From Tigriopus japonicus (lineage: Eukaryota; Arthropoda; Copepoda; Harpacticoida; Harpacticidae): a stretch of DNA of 64,000 nt. Under the pieces are notes generated by a model, which searched no databases, had not been told where the DNA came from, and saw nothing but the letters and a program-made list of their open reading frames with translations. The DNA lies in assembly GCA_010645155.1 (NCBI GenBank), contig CM021316.1, forward strand, positions 11,950,290 through 12,014,289, written 5' to 3'. Positions 13,673 to 24,883 of the stretch are shown here, piece after piece (the first letter of the stretch is position 1; each line of letters starts with the position of its first letter). The position numbers were made by a program, and so were the translations under genes.

Positions 13673-14729
13673 TGTTGAAATCTTGCCCCTGGTGACGACT
13701 CAACGGATACCATGTGCTTGCTCCTCTATACTGGCTTCTAACATTGTTGTTCAATTGTTACGGTACTGACGACTATTCTAAAACTGCAGGTCTTTCATGA
13801 CCACTTTAAGCCTAAAGGTTTGATTAGCACCTTCCAAAGCATTTGTTAAAGGCCAGCCCTCCCAGATTTAAGGCGACTTGTTGCAAGATTTCCCCGACTT
13901 TCACCTGCTGAAGTCAAGGATGTGAGCGAGGACGTTGCTAGTGATTCTTGAACAGTAGTGTGCTTGGCACATTGGTTTTCACGGTGGCCCGCGGTTAATT
14001 TTTTTCTAAGATGGCTGAGCGACATTTTAAAGAAAGTAGGAACTGTCATTTGCTAATCTTGACACTCCCATTATGCCCTAGTCCAACAATCCCTGTTGCA
14101 AAAAACACTGGTATTTTCAGGCATGAAACTCTTGAAATTGCAAACCCTCTTCGTGTTCTCTTCATGTTCCAAAAAATTTCTATAAACGAATTTAATCACC
14201 ACAAAAAATATTTCCCTTTTTATCAATAAAACTCTGCATTTGATGGTTTGCATTGTCCTTCAGTGTAGGGATGCCTCACAAAAAACAATCAGACATGAAT
14301 GTCAAAGCAAAAATGTCCCAATGCCTTCATCAATCCAAGTAGTCCTTCACTTTAAGAAGGGGAGCAAATAGTCACAGAGCACAGTCATAGATAAGCTATT
14401 TAGTAGACATGGCAGTACCTTAGCTCAAGATTCCAAATCCACTTGTCATTCGCCGGAAAACATAATTGATGTATTGAAAGACACTAAATACCTTTTTATG
14501 ATGCTGACAAAATCCTCCGATGGTTAAAAATCGCACTGAACTGTCACAAATTGGTTGTACTGCACATGGGTCCAGTCAATTGAACTAACAATGTCTCTAA
14601 GGACGGTTTCCTATAATAAACACTAGGCCCCTTAACATGAACAATGTTAGAGGTGGAGAGTTGGGTCGAACTGAGTTTGAAAAATTCGGCGCAAATCTTT
14701 TGTCTGACACTCCACTTGCCCTTCATCCA

Positions 14730-15330
14730 AATAGCCAGGAGAGGCGTGCTCGAGCGCATCCCCCTCCCTCCCTCCCTCACTTGCCTATCCCAATCCTGGC
14801 GCAGAGCACTCCTGCGGCCCTAAAACTGTCTACTTGCACCATGTTTTCCACAACCCGTCGTGCCTGACCATCTTCCAGTCGTTCAGCTACGCCAACATCT
14901 CCAATCCTGTAGATCAGAGGCTGAATGGGAATGGATGTCTCCCTACATAACATTTCAGCCGGCCCGGGACGCACTTTAGAGTGGAATGATACTCGATTGG
15001 CGGAATGTATGTTTCCTTTGAATTGCAGAATTAGGAGGCTGAGGATGGCCAAGATCACCATCGCCCACCATCAACCCTGCGGTGGCAAATCCACCCTCGT
15101 TTGTTGGGCATGGTGAACTTGCCATCTGCTTGCAACAATTCCGAGGGCGGATGAGGGGACGAGAAATGAAACAACTCCTCATGGGGCACTTTGTTGGTGA
15201 AACTGGGACCCCCTCGCCACCGTTACAACTTGGGCTCCTTCGACTGCACTGCCGATGGAGTACAAATCTAATGAGCTCAAAATGGCGCCAAACCGTCTTG
15301 ACAAAGCTCTTATCAGTCGTATCTTTATCT
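14730..15330 (+). other. cluster of coding-like segments, unrecognised
   Basis: Three short plus-strand segments have strongly C/G-ending codons. The first (about 14760-14937) has two cysteines flanking the segment PKTVYLHHVFHNPS. The second begins after a good acceptor (pyrimidine run ending TTGCAG at 15026) and contains HHQPCGGKSTLVCW. The third (about 15190-15260) contains PRHRYNLGSFDCTADG. I could not find donor sites that join them in one frame. The minus strand is also open here for 94 codons (15061-14777), with a hydrophobic N-terminus and G-starting codons, so strand is uncertain. A small secreted cysteine-rich protein is one possibility. A decayed gene is another. Confidence 0.22.
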
Positions 15331-15652
15331 TAACATGGTCAATTGACTTGATTTGTGATCATTAACACTGTAACGTAGTCAAAAATGACTTTTCCAAGTG
15401 CCAAAAAGTCACTCTCAAACGTAAACGTGGTGTTGTTTTGAATCCAGGCAGTATTGGCCAAGCGGGCTCATTGCATTTGCCATGAAGATTCAAACGGCAT
15501 GGCCGAGCTGTCAACGTGCAGAATATGCGGTCCAAGGGCCCGAACATTTAAATGACAATCTTGACAAACTAACCTTCAAGTTGCTCAATATCAATTGATG
15601 GAATTGAGCTATAAAATTACTAAAATAAAGTAAGAGAAATATCGATTCTTAC

Positions 15653-15776
15653 CTTTCAGTTGTTCTCTTGGAGTACTCCTGCTCCTCTTGTCCACGTTGA
15701 ACTGACGTTTGGCGGCGTCATTGTTTTCGCTCAAATGCGACGTCTGGTTTCTCATATAAAGTTCGGCGTGTGAACG
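15653..15776 (-). CDS. candidate exon of an unrecognised minus-strand gene
   Basis: Read on the minus strand, this 124-bp block lies between an acceptor ending TTTAG (15780-15777) and a strong donor GTAAGA beginning at 15652. It is open throughout and encodes a basic hydrophilic peptide. The peptide has MRNQTSHLSENND in the middle and KRSRSTPREQLK at the end. The ATG at 15755 lacks an upstream in-frame stop inside the block, because the nearest stop overlaps the acceptor. It could therefore be an internal exon or a first coding exon. No family is recognised and neighbouring exons were not found. Confidence 0.35.
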
Positions 15777-17487
15777 CTAAATCAAATTTGTCCCTCATAA
15801 GCACAAAGTTTCAGACATTCATTAAGATCAAATGAATGTCGGTTTTATAGAGCTTTGTTTGGATTGATTTTATTTGCATTTATGTCTTGTCAAATTGATC
15901 TCAGCTTTTGGTTTTGGATAACTTTGTTGTGGAGGGCACCGTTGTTTAGAATGGATTTGAATATTCCCCATTGACTTGTTGGGTGAAGAAATACAATGAG
16001 TTCAAAAAGTAAGATAGTTTTGGATAGTTCATTGATGTAATCTCTCATCATATTGTGGATGGAACAGGGACCACGAAATGTGAACCCAAATCCCAACTTG
16101 TTAAAATGAATAGTGCCCAGTAATGTGTTCACACTTCTCTGAATCTAGATAAGATCGCTCAAATTATCTTGTATGATTTGTTTAAAGTTTAAATCATTGA
16201 TTTACCAAGAAAATGGGGCAAATTAGCCTCAAAATGAGCTTCAAACCCAGCCAGTCTCCACTAACCAGATAGCAAGAAAGAAAGAAAGACAGCCAAACAG
16301 AGCAAGCAAGGGACGGAACATGGCAGGCCCTCGGCATGTAGTACATTGTCAATAGGACATGCCAGGATGGGAAGCCAGTTCTTTCTTTCTTACTTTTCTT
16401 GTCAAAAATGGCCCAAAGTTTGGCTTATGTTAAAATGTCATTTTAAAAGTAGAAAAGTTAAGATCTGAAATATTCGCAGGTTCCTCTTTAAATGAGGCTT
16501 TTGCCAAGCTTGGTTCAAATGTTGAAAATTTCCGGCTTCAATATCCCTCAATCGATTTAGAACAAGTACGGTATAGGGGAATAACAAAAAACACACCAAA
16601 AACACAGTATTTTAGAAGACCCAAGGCCCGTTGTTTGGGGTTTACACAATAACAGTGGCACAAGGCTATAACACCCATCTGCTACTTCATAAAGACATTT
16701 AGAAATTATTGGAGCGAGATAATGTTTAAGAGAGAATAAACCATTTATATACATCAGAAAAACTTTAAAAAATCATAGAAAAAAACCATTTCTTATTTAA
16801 AGAAATAAGCCGCACCGAAATTGTGTTGGCTTTTCATTTTTTATATCTTTTTATTATGACAGTTTGAATTCAAAATATTAGACCATTTTTTGCTTTCAAA
16901 TACAACGGGAGAAGCTTCACAATGAAACATATTGTTGTTTTTCTGGGTTCAAAGTGACAAATGCATTTGCTATCAAGAATGATATTACCCATGAACAGAG
17001 TAAAAATAGAAGTGAGATTTGGTAATTGCTAATTTTGTTTCTTGGTTATTTTTTTTAACTTTTGAAACAGTTTGCCTCATACTTCATCAGTCTCCTCAGA
17101 AACCTAGGTCTTTTGACCTAGGTTTCTCCAATCCCTATTCTCATTCACAAGATGAAATACTATGTTCCTTTCACATAAGCTCATGGTTATGTAGTTCCTA
17201 TGATCATTTTGGACCCGTTCATCGTATCTTTAGTCCTGTCCTCTGGTAAGCATTTCACAGAAGACATACTATCGTTGTTCGCTGTCGTAGTACTGCATTG
17301 CAAGTAACAACAGAGGAGTTTCTGGGCTAATGCTCCATTTCGTGATTACATCGTCTAATATCACCCGTGCTTGACGGGCTCCAACTCGACATTTCACTAA
17401 CTTATTCTGGACGTTAAATACCATTGAGACCCCTTCATTTCCATTGGCATGTTCTGAGGTAAAGGAGCTCTTGCGTTGGTGTTCAAA
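15777..17487. other. intergenic, upstream of Rab21
   Basis: AT-rich sequence with no recognised gene. It contains a perfect short palindrome at 17098-17127 (described separately). The last few hundred bases are expected to contain the Rab21 promoter and 5' untranslated region, but I see no clear core promoter motif. Confidence 0.45.
17098..17127. repeat. perfect 13-bp inverted repeat with TTTT loop
   Basis: The arms AGAAACCTAGGTC (17098-17110) and its exact reverse complement (17115-17127) are separated by four T residues. It lies about 360 bp upstream of the Rab21 start codon. It could be a small hairpin or a protein-binding palindrome, and nothing in the sequence decides which. Confidence 0.8.
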
Positions 17488-18328
17488 ATGGCCAGTAACA
17501 ACACAAAAGGCAGCTATAACTTCAAGATCGTGCTCTTGGGCGAAGGTTGTGTGGGTAAAACCTCGTGTGTCCTCCGATATGTCGAGGACAGCTTCAACGA
17601 CCGACACATAACCACACTTCAGGTATCTATCAAGCTTGATCTGAACGTATTTCCACGTGAGCATATGTTTTGATTGGGCTTTCAGGCTTCGTTTCTAACC
17701 AAGAAACTGAATATCCGAGGCAAACGGGTCAATCTATCCATATGGGACACGGCAGGTCAAGAACGGTTCCACGCTTTGGGACCCATCTATTACCGTGATG
17801 CCAATGGTGCCATTCTCGTGTACGATATCACGGATCAAGATAGCTTCCAGAAGGTCAAGAACTGGGTCAAGGAGCTCCGGAAAATGCTCGGAAGCGATCT
17901 CAATCTGGCGATTGCCGGGAATAAAATCGACTTAGAGAAGCAACGAAGGGTGGATGTTCAAATGGCGGAAGAGTGAGTGTCATGGAGTGATGAGGCTTTG
18001 GTTCTTTTTGTTATTTATCATTTGACCTTTCAGCTATGCCAAGGCCGTTGGAGCGCATCATTTCCATACATCAGCTAAGCAGAACAAAGGCATAGAAGAA
18101 CTGTTTTTGGACCTCTCTCAACGAATGATCAACACCTCCGATGACCTGGCTCGAGCTAGTGGTGGACCTTTGGGATTTGCAGCCTTGGGTGGAGGTCGTG
18201 GCAATACGGTCACGGTGGTAGATGACAGTCAAATGGCCCGAGAAAAATCCGGTTGCTGTGGAGGCGGATCTTCGTCGGTGGTGACCGGACTTCCGGTGGA
18301 TAACAATCTGGCAGCTAGTAGCCAATAA
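17488..18328 (+). CDS. Rab21: Rab21 small GTPase
   Basis: Rab21 is an early-endosome GTPase acting in endocytosis and integrin trafficking. Three exons join in frame: 17488-17622, 17686-17972 and 18034-18328, giving 238 residues, with GT-AG introns of 63 and 61 bp. Visible motifs are the P-loop GEGCVGKTS, the switch I stretch ITTLQ(A)SF, the switch II motif WDTAGQERFHALGPIYYR, GNKIDL and TSAK. HITTLQ and RFHALGPIYYR are characteristic of Rab21. The ATG at 17488 matches family starts. The oddity is the C-terminus. Rab21 normally ends in a cysteine pair plus a very few residues. Here the CC pair is at residues 215-216 and is followed by 22 more residues ending AASSQ. That would block ordinary geranylgeranylation unless an alternative 3' splice form or a sequence error is involved. 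A variant poly(A) signal lies about 225 bp downstream. Confidence 0.95.
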
Positions 18329-18552
18329 CTGATTGTGGCCATAGTTACACACATCCATACATGTATATCAGCGGCATTTGATTTGAGCGCACCACCTCTT
18401 CAGTCCAGATTATTGGAACCTTCCGTCTTTGTCCATGTGGATGTAGGAATGAACCATGAAAGCTCGGTGATTTTGATTCCTTTTTTTTCCTTTCAGTTCA
18501 AACCTCATTGTCATTAGCCTAATCCATTCTGATTGTCATACGAAAAAAAAAC

Positions 18553-18558
18553 ATTAAA
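18553..18558 (+). promoter_or_regulatory. ATTAAA polyadenylation signal, probably for Rab21
   Basis: ATTAAA, the commonest variant of AATAAA, lies 225 bp after the Rab21 stop and just before an A/T-rich run. It lies 39 bp short of the UROD stop codon on the opposite strand, so the two 3' untranslated regions probably abut or overlap. Confidence 0.35.
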
Positions 18559-18596
18559 TGTAAAACAAAAATATATAATATTCATCCATTAAGATA

Positions 18597-20676
18597 TCAT
18601 TTCTTCAATGAATATTTATGAACTGCCTTCACGAAAGCTTCCATATGATCTGGATCCACGTCCGGGTAAATTCCGTGTCCAAGATTGGCAATCCAACGAT
18701 GAGAGCCAAATGCTACAGCCATTTTCGCCACCTTTTCGGCCAGTTCCTCCTGCAATTATGGCCATGTCATAATCTTGAGTTTAGGCTTTGGCCATTTATA
18801 TTTTATTTACCTTTGGTGCGTACAAAGCGCACGGATCAAAATTGCCCTGAAGGGTCACATTATCACCAACTCGAGCTCGACTCGATTCCGGATTCATGGT
18901 CCAATCTAAGCCGATGACATCGTAACCAGTTTTGGCCAATTGTTCCAAGGCAAAATGAGCTCCTTTGGCAAAGACGGTCTGAAAAATTGCATAATAAATA
19001 ATCAACTTCGAAGACCCATTTTCTCTATTATAAGCTTTTCTTACCATTGGAACCTCTGGGATCCCTTCGGTCTTGAGTTTGGCCTTGACTTGTTCAACAA
19101 TCGTTGTGAGATATGGAAGGCTGAATTTATCAAAGAGTTCTTGGGTGAGGAATTCCCCATGAGATTCAAACACTTGGAGCATTTGAGCTCCGGCCTTAAC
19201 TTGGCCCACCAAGTAGTCCACGTTCAGACTAGTAATCATTTGCAATAGCCTTTGACTAGCTTCTGGGTGCTGATAGAGCCATTTTTTGGCCTTGGCCTGC
19301 GTCTTGGAACCTTTGCCTTCAATCATGTAGCTCATCAAAGTCCACTGTATAAAAACAATTTCATTCCAAATGATGGAGTGTTTTCTTCTCTACCATCAAT
19401 ATTACTCACCGGAGCTCCAGTAAATCCCAAAAGTGGAACCTTGCCTTCCAACTTATGCCTGGTCAACGTCAAGGCATCAAAAACATATTGGAGTTTTCCA
19501 ATGGAGTCTTTGTTGCAAAGCTTATCAAGGTCATCGGGGGTATTTAAAGGCTCTGGGAAGACGGGACCCTAAAATGAAATTATGACGTACATCCTCCAAT
19601 TATTACACCAGTATCTGTCTCTCCAGACCTGTGTCAATTTCTTTTAAAATGTAATTAATAACTTCACGGTAATTTCAAAACCAACTGATAACAATAAAAG
19701 TTTCTTTATTTAAAATGCAGTTAATTACAATTGGTTCATTTACTAGACGGCACCACCGTTGATTAGGATTACAGAAAGCCAAATTCGATCGTCTTAAAAT
19801 GACCAATAAGCAGTAGTTTTGATAAAGTTTAGCATTTCTCCTCCGAGCGCTGCCATATCAGATTGTACTAAAAATCTGGAAAGAGATCTCCAATCTCATA
19901 TAAAGTTGTAACTAGAGGGCTAGCAGAGACATGGCACTCCAAACAGTCAGTGGAGATGTGTTTAGAACACACTATATTAATCCAGTGGCAAGGGTGTCAA
20001 GTGACTTGATTCATCATACATTGCTCTAGTTTGACCAAGGCAGTTGAATGAGCAATTTTGCTACTGACTCCCTAAAACCGAAGGTTTGGGTTGTGAATCT
20101 CGTAACTTAGCGTGTTCAACGTCAAATTCCATCACACACACAGAGCAAGCCTGGTGACTCACGAGTATTTTTTGGAGTGTCATTTCTCTGTTAGCCCTCT
20201 AGTTGTGACTAAGTTGCTTGTTTTGTGTGCTTTCTATCCTTACTTCAATTTACTAGTCAACACTCAACGTTCGAAATCCAATCAAACAGCGAAATCTCAC
20301 TATAAAACACTACCTCTCCCGGTCTCATTTCCACCACCATGCCTAAAGCTTGAGGAACGACCAGAATATCCGAGAAAATGATGGCTGCATCCAATGGAAA
20401 TCGTCGAATAGGTTGAAGGGTGATCTCACAGGCCAGTTCGGGAGTCTGGCAAATGTCGAAGAATCCGTGTTTCTCGCGCATCTGACGGAATTCGGGGAGA
20501 TATCGTCCAGCTTGACGCATGACCCAAACTGGAGCTCGCTCCGTCGGTTCTCCACGGGCAGCTCGGAGAATAAGGTCATTTTGAAGTGCGGGAAAATTCT
20601 GGCAGAAAGAGGAAAGGTTAAATTGGAGGTGAAAGGGAATTTATTTTGTTCAATTACAAACCTGCTCGGTTGACAT
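18597..20676 (-). CDS. UROD: uroporphyrinogen decarboxylase
   Basis: This cytosolic enzyme decarboxylates uroporphyrinogen III to coproporphyrinogen III in haem synthesis. Six exons join in frame: 20676-20662, 20598-20314, 19568-19410, 19344-19045, 18978-18811 and 18749-18597. Their sum is 1080 nt, or 359 residues, close to the 367 of the human enzyme. The first exon carries only five codons (MSTEQ). The active-site elements are present: [12 protein letters not shown] with Arg33 and Arg37, [13 protein letters not shown] with Asp82, SYMIEGKGS with Tyr159, FESH with Ser214, and NLGHGIYP with His334. All splice sites are GT-AG. Intron 2 (20313-19569) carries a hAT-like element. The gene converges on Rab21, with 268 bp between stop codons. 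Confidence 0.97.
19913..20201. mobile_element. non-autonomous hAT-like element in UROD intron 2
   Basis: The ends are inverted repeats of about 30 bp beginning TAGAGGGCTA; the right end reads TTAGCCCTCTA. Flanking octamers are GTTGTAAC (19905-19912) and GTTGTGAC (20202-20209), a 7/8 match, as expected for an aged 8-bp target duplication of the hAT superfamily. It is 289 bp long with no coding capacity. Confidence 0.75.
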
Positions 20677-23600
20677 CTTGTTAAAACTTGAGGCGACCAC
20701 AAGTAGGAGATGAAGAGTTGCGACGTTTGTCCACCTGTGGAAGTGACTATGTCGATGTGGAAGCAAGCCTGCCAGAGCACAAACAACCACAACGTACATA
20801 CATACACATGGCTTGAAACCTGGCGCAGTTTTGAACAACTACATTGTTGACGAGGGTGTGTGGACTAAGGTTTAAATAGTGAATAGTTAAATAGTGAATT
20901 CCGGCATGTGATGAATGAAAGGGGGAATCTTATAGGTTAGAATCCGTTGACATTTGTCATGAAGTTACATATGTGTGGAGTAAGTAAAAATAAAAGCATG
21001 CATTTTGGTTGACGACTAATGCCCGCGGAAAGTTCAGCAAATGTGAGCGTCTCAACCTCTTAACCTAACACCCAAGGACTCTCTGCCTAACCCAACCTAA
21101 ACTAACTTAACACATAAGCACTCGCCTCATTCATAGACCAATGACCAAACAAGGCAATTGTCAGCGCCAAATGAAATGTATTGCAGGAAAATTATCAGTA
21201 TTTTCTAAAATAAAATACTTATGTACAATTATCAGTAGGGCTGAATATTTTCGGTTTTACCTAAAAACCAAAGTCTTAACCTAAAGCGCCTTTTTTGGGC
21301 AATTTTACCTGAAATTAAGTTTTCAACCTAATATCAACTCTTTTCTTATCCCAAAGTCATTTGCACAATAGAATTCCATACCCCGGTGTCTTTAAAAAAC
21401 AAAACAAGGGAACAAAGGAACAAAGAGGAGTGGGAACCACAAAAGCTTTCATCTCACCAACATGCCGAATCAGGGTTACAAGGTGGTTTCATGCCGCCAT
21501 TGCCAAAGATTGTTTGAAATACTGCCAATTACGGGCGCTCGCTGCCATTTTTGAAGTCACATACATCTGCCACCTTTCAGCAAAAAATTTAGTTTTCAAT
21601 CATTTCATCTCGTTTTTTAGGGCGAAAATTTTCGATCTCTTGTTTTGGCTCGAATATTTCCGATATCGTGTTTTAGGTCGAAAATTTCCGATCTCGTTAT
21701 TTTGGTCTAATTGTCCGATCTCGTTTTTTCGGTCGAAAATGTCCGATCTCGTTTTTTCGGTCGAAAATGTCCCATCTCGTTTTTTCGGTCGAAAATGTCC
21801 CATCTCGTTTTTTCGGTCGAAAATGTCCGATTTCGCCCAAAAAATTTCCCTAAAATATTCAGCCCTCTTAATCAGTATTTCGGAAAAAGTACTTGCATTA
21901 CTTAGTACCATTACTTTTTGGAAACAAGTGGCCGCATGGTAGACTAACATTAACAAATATCTATACTTTGAAGTTTGTGTGACTTTTAAAAACTACATTC
22001 TCAATGAGAACGAGGTCAAAAATGCAAGAAAAAAGCGCTACGCTAAAGAAGTATATCGACACAAAGTCTCTGTAAAAGGAGCTTATCAACCCTCCTAAGA
22101 ATGAACCTTTTTTTCTAGCAATTAAAAGCCTTCGTAATTTTTACGGTATTCCCTTTCAAAGAAGCTCAAAATTCAGGGTTGCCAAATCAATAAAAAAATG
22201 GCTGTCAGGCTTTAACTTGTTGATCAGTGTGGAGTCACAGATAAGCGAAACGGTTTTAAGCCGAATAGAAAACAAGTAATAATAACTAACGTCACATGAG
22301 TTTGTGCCGATTTTATATTTAATTTCCAAAAAGTAATGATGTACTGATGGCAAATTTTACCATTACAGTTAACTGCAGTTCAGTCTTACTATTTTTTTTG
22401 ATTGAAGGTGTTAGGATCCTGTGAACTACAAGGGTTTTGAAAATAGTAATTCTTGCCTCAATCTCAATTAGTTTATACCAATTCATTGTTGTTGTTATTG
22501 TTGTTGTTGTTGTACCAATTCATTCTTTGACCTCGAGAGTTTCCCATACACAGGCGAGGTGTGACTGACCTCTTTGTGTGCAGCTGAAACACAAACAGTG
22601 CCTCCTTTTTTCTCATATAAATTTAATAGTGACACTCTCAAACGAGAATCGTAACTCTCCTCTATGCTTAAAAATGGGTTTGTGAGTTGCCGGAGCGCTT
22701 CCCTAGATCAAGTCCTTGGAAAGGCTTCTGGGGTGAGCAAGAACAAATTCGTTCACCCCCCAAGACTGCTTCCACTCGCTGTTCCAAGGTACGTGTGGAA
22801 GGTCCTTGCTCTGGTTAACGCAGAAACAAAATAATTGATCGGAGATCAAACCCGCAGTGAATAGGCCCAAGCAAGGCAAGCACTTTGATCTTTGAGTAGT
22901 AGAGACACTTTACGGAAACGGAAACTAATCGGTTTGGCATAAACTTTTACCCACAGATGTCAGGATTACCTCGCATCCGTATAGGCTATTTCAGTTCCTT
23001 AACCATTGCTTCTGTATCATTGATTGCTTCTATTTATGCCTAAACAACCTTCATCTGGCGCATCGAGAGTTCTTGCAATTCTGAAAGCGAAGGATACGCA
23101 TTATACCTACAACAGAGATTATAGGCCTAAAAAATTCTCACTTTAGACTTCAAAAGAGAGCTGTTTCTACAGATCGAATCAGCACTAAGCACGTGGATTA
23201 ACCCTTTTGGGACCCTGGAATTCTAAGTGATGGACATTTTTATTCCCATTTTTCGGAAAGCCCATTTCCCAAAAATAACTTTAAAGGCGAAAAAATATTT
23301 TGTGCCGAAGTATGTTGCTTCAATTTGAGACGAAATGTCTTTCTCAGGTTATGTTCGTCACCCATCCTAAATGTTCTGGGAACTTCAAATCCTTGTTAAT
23401 CAGCTTTAAGCTCATCTAGAGAAATATTAGCAAAGAAATAAACGAAATATACTCAACTGTGCTAGCTTTCAACCAAACTAATATTTTTAAGTATTTTTAA
23501 CTCTATCTTGGTAGAACATGTTGATTTGCCATTTCTATTTTCCGAAATATTCAAAGTGGGCAGCAATGTGAAATCAAGATTGAATACGCTATAACGAATA

Positions 23601-24883
23601 ACTTCAAAATAATGGAATAAGGAGACAAAACGAACTACTGCTCTATGATTTGGCGTTATTTAGATTGAGTAAGTGTGCTCTTTAACAAAACAAGAATTCT
23701 GAAAGAAAAGGACTTAAAACCTAATTTGGCGAATAAGAACATAAACTTACTTTTCAAGTTTTCTTTAGTGTTAGAAAAAGGAATGCAAACAAAAAAGTCA
23801 AAGCAGGTACACAAATTACTGTTGCGGACTTTTTATGAACAAAGGAATGCCAATGTTTCTCTTAACCTTCATTCTTTATTGTGCTTATCAAAGTTTGGTT
23901 CAATTAGGCTAAACCGTAACCCAAACCGACATTTTCACTTTGTCACTACGAGTTAGGCGCGTTGAATGGGTCAGTTAAAAGGTTTTTTTTCGATTCACCA
24001 TGAACTTCTTTTCACCTAACTTTAACCCTTTTAGACCTCTCTCTTCCGGATTCCAATAAAGGCGTGTTAACCATACCCACTACAAAAAAGGTTTTCTGAT
24101 CGTCACATTAAACTTGAAACTCACTCTAGGGCAGGGGCTCAACTATGAAGTGGCGATTGTGCCAATCCTTAAAGCGAAATGGTTTTGAAAACAAACATGA
24201 TATACGATTTTTGTATCCCAACATTCGTGCAGACCTTTCTCGAGGATCCTTTTTGAACATCGTACATTGGCCATTGCCAACGTAAGAGACTCTTGACAGG
24301 GTCATTTATTTCGAACACAAATACATCGAAGAAGAAAAAATAAGATGACGATGGCATTCAAAGTATAACACTATGATGTAATATCAAACCAAGATTTCTA
24401 CATTCTCAATTTATGCATAGACATTTCAAGGTACTTGGAAGTTGATTGCATGGTAATAAATAACTTTACGTATGTTTTCCTACAACACACAGACCTTTTT
24501 TCCAAGGATCAAAGAAAACCTTGAGCGCTCGTCCAGACTATTGAGTCGAAACCTGGGCAATTCGTTTCCTTCATGTGAGGATGAAATGTGTCTCCCAAGC
24601 TGGAAGAAGCCTTTCTAGATACAGCTTGTAGGAAACTGGACTCGAGACTTACTAAAAATATTTTTCATCCATATGACATTGGATAGCTTGAGTCTGCTAG
24701 AAAATAAAACGAGAACGTTACAGGCCGGGGATACAATTTACAGATCATTTTTAAACGCCACAGTTCTTGTGTTTTTTCCAAGATATTTTGTGGGATCTCT
24801 TCTTTTGAGTTTCACTCGGATCTTGATTTCCTGTGGGCGCTTTTAGTGGCCTTTAACGGCCTTCATAAAGGCCTGATCTAGTA
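20677..24883. other. intergenic between UROD and the receptor gene
   Basis: The right flank of UROD should hold its promoter. Apart from the element at 21236-21867, I see degenerate CCTAA motifs near 21055-21110, a TTG-rich microsatellite at about 22487-22513 and a loosely self-complementary stretch near 22710-22790. The part near 24884 is probably the 3' untranslated region of the receptor gene, with an AATAAA on the minus strand at 24310-24305. No further genes are recognised. Confidence 0.45.
21236..21867. mobile_element. hAT-like element carrying a 28-bp satellite
   Basis: The left end TAGGGCTGAATATTTT is mirrored by AAAATATTCAGCCCTC on the right. The flanking octamers ATTATCAG (21228-21235) and TTAATCAG (21868-21875) agree at 6 of 8 positions. 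Inside, about 21606-21835 is a tandem array of roughly eight 28-bp units built on TCGGTCGAAAATGTCCGATC. Units are most alike at the right end and decay to the left. The array produces a long open frame on each strand that is not a gene. Confidence 0.65.

Noticed and set aside
18796..19338. 180-codon minus-strand ORF as a single UROD exon
   Set aside because: It retains introns between exons 4, 5 and 6; splicing at the GT-AG sites restores the conserved enzyme sequence.
21361..21942. 193-codon plus-strand ORF and a 118-codon minus-strand ORF
   Set aside because: Both are produced by the 28-bp satellite inside a hAT-like element; the peptides are simple repeats of the unit.
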